Shown here: piece after piece, positions 21,639 to 32,519 of the stretch | How positions within the stretch are numbered: the stretch's first letter is position 1 | How the letters are laid out: every line of letters begins with the position of its first letter | NCBI GenBank assembly: GCA_039619475.1 | Contig: CM077116.1 | Coordinates: 255,541,440-255,605,439 of the forward strand | Length of the DNA stretch: 64,000 nucleotides | Reading direction: 5' to 3' | Source of the DNA: Icerya purchasi | Taxonomy: Eukaryota; Arthropoda; Insecta; Hemiptera; Monophlebidae | Program-made: the position numbers and the translations under genes | Notes under the pieces: generated by a model | Seen by the model: the letters and a program-made list of their open reading frames with translations, nothing else | The model's database searches: none | What the model was told of the DNA's origin: nothing

Positions 21639-22048
21639 AGTGGAACGCCAAGAGATTAGAGTGAGGAAATAAGAAAGTGGTAGAAGAGGAAAGGGAAAAG
21701 AAAGCTTGAGAGGCAATATAACTTTAAGAGAACATGAAGAAATAAGAAGAACAAAAATATTAAAAGGGTGAAATAATTAGGTAAGGTGAACAAGAGAAGA
21801 GAGTTGTAATAATTGAAGATTAAAAAAAGGCAAGTCGGGGCTAATAAGTAAGAAAGGAATTGGGACGGTAAAGAACGAAAGAGGCGTAAAATACACTCAA
21901 CAAACAAAAATAAAAATTTTCTTAAACAAGTCCCATCTCGCAATATGACCACAGTTGCATGTGCTCACAATGCCTGATGGAAAAAAAGAAGTAGCCGCAG
22001 TGAACAAAGACTACAATGTAAAAGAAAATGAGAAAGTAATAAATAATT

Positions 22049-22068
22049 TTTTTTTTTTTTTTTTTTTA
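22049..22068 (-). other. poly-A tail of LINE element B (T-run on plus)
   Basis: A 20-base T-run on the plus strand, about 80 bases beyond the end of the B ORF2 on its 3' side. It marks the 3' end of element B. Confidence 0.7.
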
Positions 22069-22149
22069 AATAAAAATAATAGTGAGGATTTCCATGCGCT
22101 GTGTTTAACTACTGAGGCTATTACAGCACATGGAGCCTACTTAGGAAGG

Positions 22150-23448
22150 TTAAACTCTATGGCATAGGCCGCTGCTACGCACGAAAGCCAACATAGCTGC
22201 GACCGCAGACGGAACGTTCGATAAGATCTTAAAGATAGAGGTGGTAGTGAAATAGGTGGATCTTGGTGCCGCAAAAGAGAAACATTCGAGAAGGAGGTGA
22301 GATGTAGACGGGGCGCTTGGTTGACCACAGAAGAAGCAGACATTTGGGGGTGCTTTTCCCGTGATGATATACCCGTGCGAAAGGGTTGTGTGACCTGTTC
22401 GGAGGCGATTCAAGACAGAAAAATCTCTGCGAGAAATTTCGTCTATGGGCCACCAGGGTTCTATGGTTGATTTTATGCTTCGGAGGAATGTACTTGCGGA
22501 TTTCCATTCCTGCTGCCATTCTTCTCCAGTTTGGTGCATAAATAAATGGGCCATTGTGGAGGGAAGAGGGGGATTACATGGCATTGGAGAGAATAGTGTC
22601 GCCTGAGCTGCTCGATTGACGCGTTCATTACCGGGGACTCCTACGCGGGCCGGCACCCATAGGAAGGATATTTCAGAGTTTAGGTGGGATAGTCTGTATA
22701 GTAGGTAGTGGACTTTTCTTATCAGGAGGTTTTTGGGTTTTATTTCTGAAATAAGTTGAAGGGAATTTAAGGAGTCAGTTATAAGTAGGGCCTTTTGGGA
22801 CGGGGGGTTAGTATCAGTATAGTGTTGAATGCAGAAAACAATCGCATATATTTCAGCGTCCAGTGCTGTGCAGCAATCATGCAGTCTGACTGACTCTGCT
22901 GTTTTTGGTACTTCGAAGGAGCATGCCGCCGGTGACTGATAACCTTTTGCCTTCGCTCCATCTGTGTAGAGGCATACATGACTGGTGTAGCTCGCTATGG
23001 TGTTTTTTACTATTTGTACTACGTTTGGGGGATATTGTGCTTTATTGAATTTTGTGAGAGATATGTTTATATTTGTGATCGGCTGACTCCAGGGAGGTAC
23101 AGTTATTGCGAAATCTGGAAAAGCTCTTGGGATTGAGGGGATTTGGAAATGACCCATAACTGAAAAAAGTTCAGGCACTGGATCGTTCCCAAAACTCCCA
23201 TTAGGGGATATGGTGGCCGGCTCGAGTGACGGGGTCTTAGTATTACTAAGGAGGGAGCTCAGTTCTTTAAAGTTGTAATATTTCCTATAATAGGATAGTG
23301 GGGGACAATCTGCCAGTGCACACAAACTTACAACAGGAGTAGAGGGATGAGTGGAAAGAATAGACCGGAGGGCCGCCAAATGTACAGGATCTAAGGATCT
23401 TAGCACACTATTGGCGGCTGAGGAGTACACCTGGCACCCGTAATTGAT
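22150..23448 (-). pseudogene. element B ORF2: linker, RNase H, C-terminal knuckle
   Basis: From just after the stop near 23447 the frame is open for 426 codons. The linker includes LDPVHLAALRSIL and CALADCPPL. RNase H: CLYTDGAKAKG (Asp), CTALDAEIYAI (Glu), LLITDSLNSLQL (Asp) and FLWVPARVGVPGNERVNRAA, where the last catalytic Asp of GNExVD is Asn. The C-terminus has LNRLRTGHTTLSHGYI and a CFFCGQPSAPSTSHLLLEC zinc knuckle typical of these LINEs. It ends GLCHRV. The Asp-to-Asn change and the upstream stop suggest that it is inactive. Confidence 0.85.
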
Positions 23449-24352
23449 TCACGAAAGGATGATTGATCTATATATTGTAAGGAGTAGTTTTGGATTTATG
23501 TTGTATTTGTAATTCGACAGATATTTTAGGATGGACAAGGATTTTAGACATTTAGCTTTGAGCTCACGTATGTGATCGCGCCAAGAGAGTTTTTTATCAA
23601 ATATTAAGCCGAGAAACTTAACTGATGGACGATTTGGGATAGGAACACCATTTAGACTCAGGAATATGCTGGAAAGTGCGTTTTGGCGTTCCCTGTGGAA
23701 ATCAACACATATTGTTTTTGTTGAGGAGAAGGTCAAACCGTTGTCATTGGACCACTTTTGGAGCTTTTTTATGGATTTTTGTAGGATATTTTGAGCGTTT
23801 ATAGGATGGTTGGATGATAGGGAGATGTTTAGGTCGTCCACACAGAGCCGGGACGTTACAGGGGCGGCAAGACAGTCAGTTAAGTCGTTAATGTAGTATA
23901 TGAACAAGGTTGCACTTAAAGCAGAGCCTTGTGGTACACCATTTTCCAACAGCATCAGTTCAGACGTTGACGAACCAGTCGTAACTTGGATAGTTCTATT
24001 GTCTAAGAAGCTGTGTAGGTATTTACCCATTTTTCCGGCGATTCCCGCCGTTCGCAGTTTTAGTAGTAGGCCATGACACCACAGGCGATCAAAAGCTTTC
24101 TCTAAATCGAAAAATACTGCATAGAGGTGCTGTTGACGCTGAAACGCCAAGAGTATCTGCCTTTGCAGGCTAAGTAGTTGGCTGACTGTTGATCTTGCCT
24201 CTCGCCCGCCGGCTTGGTTAGGAGAAAGAAGACTTTTCTGTTCGAGAAAAAACAGGAGACGACTATTAACCATCTTCTCCAGCGTTTTGGAAATGACACT
24301 CAATAACGAGATAGGACGGTAACTTTCGGGAAGGGAAGGGTCTTTGTTTTCC
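23449..24352 (-). pseudogene. element B ORF2: RT core
   Basis: RT blocks: ESYRPISLLSVISKTLEKM (start at about 24340), SPNQAGGREARSTVSQLL, VFFDLEKAFDRLW, LLENGVPQGSALSATLF, LCVDDLNISL, SNDNGLTFSSTKT and SVKFLGLIFDKKLSW. The catalytic box usually reads YADD; here it is CVDD, keeping both Asp but with Tyr and Ala replaced. Just upstream, near 24352, the motif expected between NSGNIPD and the ENKDPSLPE block (about a dozen residues, PIPKP-like) is missing, which is a small deletion that also shifts the frame. The segment ends at a stop at 23449 directly before the linker. Confidence 0.85.
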
Positions 24353-25795
24353 TTTAGTCGGGGATGTTTCCAGAATTCCAGATTTGATTGTATATGTGTA
24401 GGAGAAAATGTTTTCCGGAAATTGGGAGGTACTTAAGCATGTATGGGTGGATGCCGTCGGGGCCAGGAGCAGTGTTGGATGTATGGTGGTTGAGTTGGAA
24501 ATTTAGTTCTGAGATGGTAAAATTACTATTGTATGATTCATTGGATTCGGGTGGAAAGTGCACTGGCTGTTGCTCTGCATGGTATTTCATGCTACGGAAA
24601 GCGGGGGGATACTTTTCTGATGACGATGCTGCGGTGAAGTGATTAACAAACGCTTTGACAACGTTAGCTTCATCCGTTATTAGACTGCCATTGATGTTGA
24701 GAAGGACGCGTTTTGGGACAGTGCTAATTCCATTGATGGATTTTATTTTATTCCATATGGTCCTGTTTGACGTTGATGAGGAGATGGATGAAATAAACTG
24801 TGACCAGCACTCTTGCTTTTTGTCGCGAATGAGAGCTCTGGCAAGGGCTCGGCACTTCTTGAAGGCTACTAAGTCAGATAGTGACCGAGACGATTTATAC
24901 TTTCTGAGTGCTCGTTTACGCATGGTACTTTCTTAGCTCGAAAATTGTGGGAGGTGGGTATCGATAAGTAGGCAGCATCTAGTATAGTATTAAGAAATAT
25001 CTTTAAATTGTCTGATAGGGACTCGCTAGGAGCTGGGATTTTAATTCCGGCTGTGTATGCCGTCCAGTCTGCCTTGTGAAATGAGAATCTTGGGGGTCTT
25101 GGGATTGGTGGTGATGGATGATATCCTGTGAAATGCAGAAATACAGGGAAATGATCGCTGGAGCAAAGGTCGTCATGGACAGATGATTTAAGTTTCGGGA
25201 GCAGTAATGGGGATACTAATGCCAAGTCAATTGTTGAGAAAGTGTTATCGGAGAGGTTAAAATGTGTATGGTTAGGTGGGGGGAGAATGCACAAATCGTG
25301 CTCCGTTAGTATGTTTGTAATAATTGATCCATGTCTGTTGGTGGACGTCGCTCCCCATAGTGGGTAGTGAGCGTTAAAGTCTCCAAGTATGACCATTGGG
25401 CTTACTAGTTGAGATATGGCATTTTGAAGGTCTGCCGAGTGTACCATATGGTTGGGGGGAAAGTAGCAGTTGCAGATCGTTAGTGTGGACCTCGATAGAT
25501 TGTGTAAGAGAACAGATATCGCTACCATCTGAAGGGGTGTATTCATTCTGACCGATACAGCCGTGATCGACGTGTGCACTAGAGTTGCTACTCCTCCGTT
25601 TACTCGGTTGCCTCCGATATTATCGCATCGGAATAGACTATAGTGTTTTATTCTTGGCTTGTCTCTAGGCTGTAAATGCGTCTCCTCCAAGCAGGCTACT
25701 AATGGAGAATATGTGGCTAATAGGTGTTCTAGTTCGGCTTGATGATTAATAAAACCTCTGTAGTTCCACTGCATAATTATATTATTACTCGCCAT
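24353..25795 (-). pseudogene. element B ORF2: endonuclease and RT entry
   Basis: Starts at the ATG at 25795 (MASNNIIMQWN). Endonuclease motifs: CLEETHLQP (Glu near residue 38), RVNGGVATLVH, VILGDFNAHYPLWG (Asp, Asn, His), FSTIDLALVS and CSSDHFPVFLH, all intact. After residue about 285 the frame shifts near 24920. The continuation 24923-24354 carries the basic linker (RALARALIRDKKQECW) and the RT entry SNTAPGPDGIHPYMLKYLP. It lies 84 bases downstream of the ORF1 stop at 25880, the usual tight spacing of LINE ORFs. Confidence 0.85.
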
Positions 25796-25879
25796 GTTGG
25801 GTGTTTCTGTGTTGTCTTGTGAAGTCTGTGAGTGTTGCTAGTCGATGTTTGATGTCAAGTTTGTCATAGTATTCGTGTG

Positions 25880-27527
25880 TTAGTGGGTAGAGCTTTCCTC
25901 TGACGTATTACCATCTGTGGATAGGCTGCTCAGACTTTTCAGTATGCGAGTACATCTATTTTTTAAACTTGTGTTCTTCAGAGATGGTTTGGCGGCTGCA
26001 ATTAGGTGAAACAGTCCATCTATATCCTGTGTGAAATTGTGTGCATAGGTTATGTAGTCAGGTTTGGAAGCAATGTTACTCAAGAATATTTTGAAATCGT
26101 CAAGGTTGATGATGAAGTTAGATTGGTCATTGTCAAACATCGGTTTGATTTTCTCAACTGCTTCATCGATGTTAGTGACATTTTTCTGTTTTGACTTCTG
26201 CTTAACCGGCTCAGTGATGTGCTGCATGTCTGGTGGTATTTTGAATTCGGTTTTCTGTTGGGCCTGTTGCTGTAAAACGTTCTTCCCTTCTGGCTGTGGT
26301 TTCGAAGTATTTTTGAACTCTGATGGGATTGGTGGGCTATTTATTTGTTCTAGTTGTACTGTTTGGTTGTTGTCATCTTCCGGTAACGGGATATTAATTT
26401 TCTTTATTGCAGGTTGTGATGTTGCAGATAATATAGGGTCGCCAGGCAGAGAATCTGGTGTTGTTGGATGGGGGCGTTTCGCATTTGGAATTACTTGGTC
26501 GGCTTCCATTGCTCTGTCAATGTCTAGATGTTTAGGGGGGAGGGGGAGGCGATGTAATTGGTTGATTAGTTTTCCCTTTTTTACTTATGCAGCTGCGGCA
26601 TGAGTGGTCGTCTAAGTGGAGGAATATTCGGTGTTCATGTTCATTGTGGGTTAGTATAAAGGAGTCAGGGATGTTGGAACAATTAACCTGCTCGATGTAG
26701 ACTTGTCTGCGCCAGCTGACAATATGTCCGAATTCAGCGTCGTTTGGGTTGACTCGAAGGATGGCTATAGGAGTGATTAATTTCAGTGAAAAAACTGAGG
26801 CAAGATGTGAAAGTATAAGCTGGTTCGGGATAGTGGGAGAGACGTTTGACATAATTAGTTTGTTAGATGGGTTTTTTAAACGTCGTGCAGTGATTACTTG
26901 TGAGCTTATTTTAATTCTGCCTCCATGTTCAAACAGCATTTCAACGTTGGATTTCGATTTTAAAAATATTGCAACTCGGTCTCTACTAATTCTCGAGCCT
27001 GCTATTATGTTAGCTGGTCCGCCAACTAGATCTTTTAATGCTAAGAAGTAATCACGATTGGTGCTCGTCGGAATGTATGGGAATATTATATCCTGTTCCT
27101 CTGTTGGGTACTTGAAATCGGTTAGCGGGGTTATTTTCTTTGCGGTTTTTAATTTTTCAGAGAAAGATACTGGTACACTTGGCGCAGTCGGAAGAGTTGT
27201 ATCGGAGACGTTGTTTTGGGTTTTGTCGTTTAACGCGGTCGCCGCTGGGCTGTCTACATTAAGAGCAGTGGACGGCTGGCAGCGCGAGTTGATCGCGGAA
27301 GATAAATCATCTGTACGCTGTGGATTTGTCTGTACGTTAGGCTGGTTCTTATCGGAGTTGCTGATAAGGCTGGTGTCATGTGTTAGTGTATTCTGTGTGT
27401 GTGTGTGCGACTTACCTGTTGTGTGTGGTGAGGACTTACTACCGGTTGCGCTGTTGTTCACGTCAGGTTTAGACTGCGCTTTCGGCTTGCCGGCCGGCTT
27501 CCCGTTTGCGGGCGGCGGGCGGTTCAT
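25880..27527 (-). pseudogene. element B ORF1, RNA-binding gag-like protein
   Basis: Two open frames joined by one frameshift: 27527-26532 (331 codons, start MNRPPPANGKPAG) and 26509-25880 (209 codons, internal start MEADQVIPNAKR). The N-terminus is Pro/Ser/Thr/Asn-rich and disordered. A folded central part follows (TSTNRDYFLALKDLVGGP, KLIMSNVSPTIPNQLI, IVSWRRQVYIEQ) with a single degenerate zinc knuckle (HSCRSCISKKGK). The acidic C-terminal part ends TEESSTH-like. The frame is lost in a C-rich run (26534-26555), a typical slippage site. LINE ORF1 proteins coat the element RNA. Confidence 0.8.
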
Positions 27528-27764
27528 CGTAATGCGATGTTCTTATCACTGTGTTAATACTACCTGATTTGAAATAACGCGAACACGAGAAGACAACGAT
27601 TCACTTTAATTCAACAATAAATGGATAAAGAATAGAATAAAATAAAATTAACAGCCTACATTAACAAAATAATAAACTCCAATGAATGAGGGAAAACAAA
27701 TTACATAAGACAAAAATTAAATAATAATCTTGTTTCCTTTAATAAACTTAAAAAGAAAATCTTA

Positions 27765-30700
27765 TCATCGGAACAAAGTAGATAAACAAATACACAATGA
27801 AGGATAAATGTCGTACGACATCAAATTTTTAAAAAACATAGGTCTCGTGTTATCAGATTGGTCGCAGTTAAATATAAAGTGGTCTTCTCTAAAATTTGGT
27901 CGATCATAAATATCGCAATTTGAAAAGTTTAAATGCATTTGACAATGGCCGGAATGCAGCCTACACACAACTGTCACAAATTTATGGATCATATTAACTG
28001 GAACACGAATGTGATAAAACCAAGGTATAGACGAAAGAGATGATTGAACAATTTGAAAATATTTACCGGAACCTTGATCACTGTGTATATAAATCACCCA
28101 ATCTGCGATTATTATTTCTTTTGGCTTTATCTAGAAGAGCAAATGATGGGATGAATGGAAATTTAATATCACACTTGGCCCCTTCTTTAGCAATTGAATC
28201 AACTTCGTCACCAAGTAATACCCCACAGTAGAATCCGGCAAAACTTAATGACTCTTCTAAGTTCCGAAATATTAAAGTACTTTTTTTTTTAATTTCATAA
28301 ATAAATGAATGGCAATTATATTTAAGGTTACTACTCTAAATCGACAGGAAAGAACTAAGGCTGTTCGAGAACACTACAAATTCCTTCCTGGACTGCAACA
28401 CATTTTCCACAAACTCTAATGTCTTCTTAATAGCGAGAAGTTCAGCCGTAAAAATCGAAACCTCCGAAGATAACCTAAGTTTGCGCTCGGTGATGCCTTC
28501 TTATAATAAACTCTACTCCTACACCTTCATTAAATCCGCGGAGTTTAGCACCATCGGTGAAGATCAATCGGTACCCAGGGTATAATTCATTCACAGTACT
28601 TAGAAAAACCGAATTTTACAATATTGTCAGGTAACTGATGCGAATTCTGGTTTTTTAAGGTAATTAGTGTTAATTTGATTTAATTAAGGTCATAACTTAA
28701 ATTAAAATAATTTGAGGGAAAAACCGGCACAAGGGTTGGACTGTAACTGTAATATTTCCTAGTTCTTTTAAGCAAAAGCGGTATTCTATGACAAACAAAA
28801 TTTCAATTATTACTTAACTGCACCATTTTGCTTATGGGTTGCGCATATATGTAATTCCAATACGTAAGTACAAATATATCGGTTAAAAAATTTCTTCTAA
28901 TATGAAGAAGAGTAATTTTCGTTTCTTTTTGGAGACCGACAGTAGGGGACGATCTGACATTATCCGTGACTAATCTTAAGCCAGGATTCTGTAATGAATC
29001 TAACTTCTTAAACTGAAACTTCGAAGCTGACCCATAAAAAACAGCTCCATAATCCAGTTTCGATCTGATAAAGCTTATATATAATTGGCTTAAGCTGACT
29101 GGATCATCTCCCTAACATGAATTACTAATGGCCTTTAAGGGCTATACGATTTAATTGAAAGTTCTACTAGTGACTGAATGTGAAAAATCCATGTTAGTTT
29201 AATATCTAAGAATAAACCAAAATACCTAACATGCTCAGTAAACTCAGTAGGACGGTTTTGAATCAGAACGCGTATTTGTTGATAGTCAAATGGCCTGAAG
29301 AAAAAAAACAAATATGGAAGACTTGGTATGAGACACTTCAAAATTCATTTTCTCAAAGGAATTGTTACATATATAAATAGATGTTTGATCTTCTTAGACA
29401 CATCGAATGAGACAGTTATGTTTGGTATATATTAAGAAGTCATCCGTGAATAACAAAATTCGAGAAAAAGTTGGTAATTTAATATTAAAGACTGGTAAAA
29501 TGTATAAATCAAAAAAAAAAAAGCAAATTCAGAGCGGAACCTTGTGTGAGACCTTTATAAGCTACGCGAACTTCAATCTGTTTGGAAACGGGGTTTAGTA
29601 TGTGAAGTGATCTACATAAAAATAAATTGCACAAAAGTTTAGCCACGGGTTAGGAAAAGTTAATTGTCATTAATCGATTGAAAAGGATGGTAATATAAAC
29701 ATTATCGAATGCCCCTGAATATCAAGGAACGTTGCCACCACAAAACCTTTGTCCTGGAACGTAGAATAAACATCCCCTAAAAACGATACAACACAATCCT
29801 GAGTACTCAAACGTGGCTGGAAACGAAACATTCCCTCCCGAAGTGTGAGCTATGCCTTTCAATCCAAATTACAATCTCGAAAACTTTCCTAAAACAAGAG
29901 GCCAGAGAAATAGGTTGAAATGATGATGCCTAGTTAGGAGATTTACCAGGTTTAGGAATCGAGAGAACTATAAATTGCGTCCAGTCAAAAGTGATTAAAC
30001 CGTAGAGGTTAATTACTCGTTATATACATTTAACAGTATATTTTTGGCGCTATTACTTAAGTAACAGGATAAGTAATACCATTCAGAAACGGGGGAAGAT
30101 CACGTTTATTTTGTAATGGAATAAAAACTTCAGAATACGCGATTGAACAAAACACGAAATGAAGTTTTGTATGTTTCCGCTTCCACCTAATTCCGCCATC
30201 ATCGGAACCAAGGAGGGAGAAACTGCGTTTAAGAAATTGGTAAACTAACTGTCATTTTGACTGACTCGACAGTGTAAACGTGAATTTTTAAAACGTTTAG
30301 TTAGATTCCAAACATCTTCTAAAGGAGTGTTCCGCTTAAATTTATTTTACATAAGTCCTTTCACGAATTCCTTTTGGTTCTTTTGAGTAGTTTCCGTATT
30401 TCTGCTGCAATTTTCCTATATATAAGATAAGCTTCTATTGAGCCAACTGACCTAAAAGTGCGCAAGGCCTCGTTTCGTTCTTTAACTTTAAACTCACATT
30501 ATCCATTTCACCAAGGAGTTGAGGGTTTATTCCTTTTATTTAAGGACACCAGCACTGTAATGCCGGGAGAACACAATCATAAAATATATAATATTTGTCT
30601 AGAGCATTGCTCGCCGAATTCATTTCTACGAGTTTTTGATCGACTAACTCGAAAAATTTAATCCAGCCCCTTCCGTTAAATTTCCAACGCAATATATTAT

Positions 30701-31100
30701 TTTCAGATTGACCTGGCTGTTTGTTAGAGGACCTTGAGTTGCTTATATTTACGGTAATGCTGATAGGGAAGTGATCACTACCTAATAAGATGGAGAGAAC
30801 CGCCCATGAACAATGAAGGACACACGAAAAGAATTTCCTAGTTTTGTCTTGGAACCATCGCTCAATAAACACAAATACGAGTTAATAATGAGGTCCGATA
30901 CAAATGTATCTTTCGCATTGTTGTGGTCACAATCCCAACACCCACTTAATGCATTAAAATCGCCACCCAAAAAAGTGGGATCTCACTAATAGAGGGTTGT
31001 TTCTCTTTAAAAATTGGTGCGGATATCTTTATCTGAAACGTGGTTCACTGCCAAAAAGTCCTTTCATATTAATAACTCATACATTCTAAACGGAAGGGTT
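27765..31100 (-). mobile_element. LINE element D, old copy with EN, RT and RNase H
   Basis: Order from high to low coordinates: endonuclease pieces (FLGGDFNALSGCWD at about 30970-30930, GSDHFPISITV at about 30780-30750), RT pieces (TQDCVVSFLGDVYSTFQDKG at about 29810-29750, GLTQGSALN at about 29550, FTDDFLIYTKHN in place of FADD at about 29430, VRYFGLFLDIKLTWIFHI at about 29235-29180, linker KLDYGAVFYGSASKF near 29050), RNase H pieces (IFTDGAKLRGF at about 28565, FTAELLAIKKTLEF, GDEVDSIAKEGA at about 28215-28180) and a C-terminal VVCRLHSGHCQM with a degenerate knuckle, ending at 27765. Stops and frameshifts are frequent, so it is older than elements A and B. The A-rich sequence 27610-27760 is its 3' flank, abutting the 5' end of element B. 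Confidence 0.75.
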
Positions 31101-31104
31101 TTAT

Positions 31105-31825
31105 TTTTTTTCTTCTTCCTTTTGATATGATTAACATCACGTGATTAGTCTCAATTTATCAACTAGCAACAATGGTACCAAATCCAATGCAGTCAACAAT
31201 CTTGTTACTATTGGCCAATTTTCAGGTATATTTGTCTCATACTTCTCCCCTCCTCATCATTCCATTGACTCCTTGACACTGTTAGATGCGTTATAGAATT
31301 ATTGGAATGTTCCCATTTTTTTGGGTGGAGATTTTATTTTATAGCAATAACGAATTTAATAATAAAATACCGATATAAATCTGGTAATTAACTTACAGAA
31401 TATCCTTCCAGTGAATCTGACACTTTTCACTTCCACAGTTAAACAATAGACATTAAATAAATGTGATCGCTCTTCGACTATTGACAAATTGATCACCCCA
31501 AAAAAATGTAAATTTCCACAAACCACAAAAGGCTTAGGATATTATTCTAACATGTGTAGCCGGCTTGTCTAAAAATCGCCTCCACATGCTGTATTATTCT
31601 ATTCCATGTTAAAAAGAAAAGAACCCAAAATTTTACCTTAAAAAGATTAATTTATCTAACTACTATTGTATTAATATGGAAATGTGATTTGGAACACTAT
31701 GGAAACATACATAGTACTAATTGATTCAAAGACAATTCAATATTGTTTAAACTCTCACAGCAGTCCTAGAAGGTACTTCAAACATGATCTAAAATGATTC
31801 AAATATTTTGTTTATTAAAGACGTT
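31105..31825. other. no identifiable feature
   Basis: AT-rich sequence upstream of the piggyBac-like element. Part of it may be the unreadable 5' end of LINE D, but I cannot support that. Confidence 0.4.
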
Positions 31826-31829
31826 CATA

Positions 31830-32514
31830 TTAACACGTTTGCTGTGGGGTCAATTGGCGGTTTCATTATCTGTAACTGTGTGCTACTGACGCCTTATGGC
31901 GCGATATCGTCGATCATTGGTAATGCCTAATGTTTCAGCTCGTAATAGCAATATATACGGTTGTATTTCGTATGGTACATTGTTTGAATGTTGTACATGT
32001 TTTTCCTGGTTCGTTGTTCCACTTATTTTTACCAGTTTTATAAGATTTTTAAATGAGTATATGAATCAGGCAGGCCTCCAGGGGTTAGAAAACTGTTAAG
32101 TAACAATTAAAAAGCCAAAACAATTTACTGAGAATGAGTTATCACTGTTTTTAAATTGTTCGGAGAATCAAGACCTGGATTTTGGGTCGAATTCTAATTA
32201 TAGTTTTCTAAAATCTGAAAATGAAGATGATGATTATATGTTTTTATGAAATTTTTGTTAACTGCTTATGCATATAAAAAAAAAAAAAATTAAGCAGCGT
32301 TTGAGATTGTTTATGGATATACTGTTAGTTATGTATTTTTTTTTTTTTTTGGCAGATTTTATAATAGAGGAGGCAGCCGATCATATAACAAAGATTCCAT
32401 TGAGCAAAAAGTTTGGCTCGATGACTTCTTGTATGAAAAATTTTCCATTTACTGGAATTAACATCTCATACATTTCAATTTCAAATAGAGGCGCATCCAC
32501 AGCGAACGTGTTAA
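31830..32514 (+). mobile_element. piggyBac-like short element with TTAA duplication
   Basis: Both ends show TTAA followed by a 14-base inverted end: CACGTTTGCTGTGG after TTAA at 31830-31833, and the complement CACGTTCGCTGTGG before TTAA at 32511-32514, with one mismatch. TTAA target choice and short CAC/CCC-starting ends define the piggyBac superfamily. At 685 bases it is far below an autonomous length (about 2.4 kb or more). Inside is a 67-codon frame (31896-32099) followed by an acidic stretch (QFTENELSLFLNCSENQD, SENEDDDY) reminiscent of a piggyBac transposase N-terminus. It then passes directly to an unrelated AT-rich 3' part, so it is best read as an internal deletion derivative. The transposase link is inference; the ends are seen. 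Confidence 0.8.
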
Positions 32515-32519
32515 TTTAT

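Larger units (their letters stand above)
17925..21960 (-). mobile_element. LINE family A, long copy (minus)
   Basis: A nearly complete ORF2 with 3' UTR remains. The match to the other long copy (55480-60950) continues upstream of ORF2 to about 21940 (shared TTAGCCCCGACTTGCC-like block) but then jumps, so ORF1 is deleted or reduced to a possible zinc-knuckle trace near 21950. ORF2 carries only four obvious lesions in about 1,200 codons. The order on the minus strand is endonuclease, RT, RNase H, zinc knuckle. No clean poly-A or target duplication was found. Confidence 0.85.
22049..27600 (-). mobile_element. LINE element B, near full length (ORF1 + ORF2)
   Basis: A minus-strand element of about 5.5 kb with a 5' leader (27528 to about 27600), ORF1 (27527-25880), ORF2 (25795-22150), a 3' UTR and a poly-A tail at 22049. 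It is GC-richer than its surroundings. The endonuclease start (MQWNYRGF, HLLATYSPLVACLEETHL) and the presence of RNase H point to the I-type group of LINEs. Lesions are few: one frameshift in ORF1, a frameshift near 24920, a small deletion near 24352 and one stop near 23440. The 5' boundary is an estimate. Confidence 0.85.
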
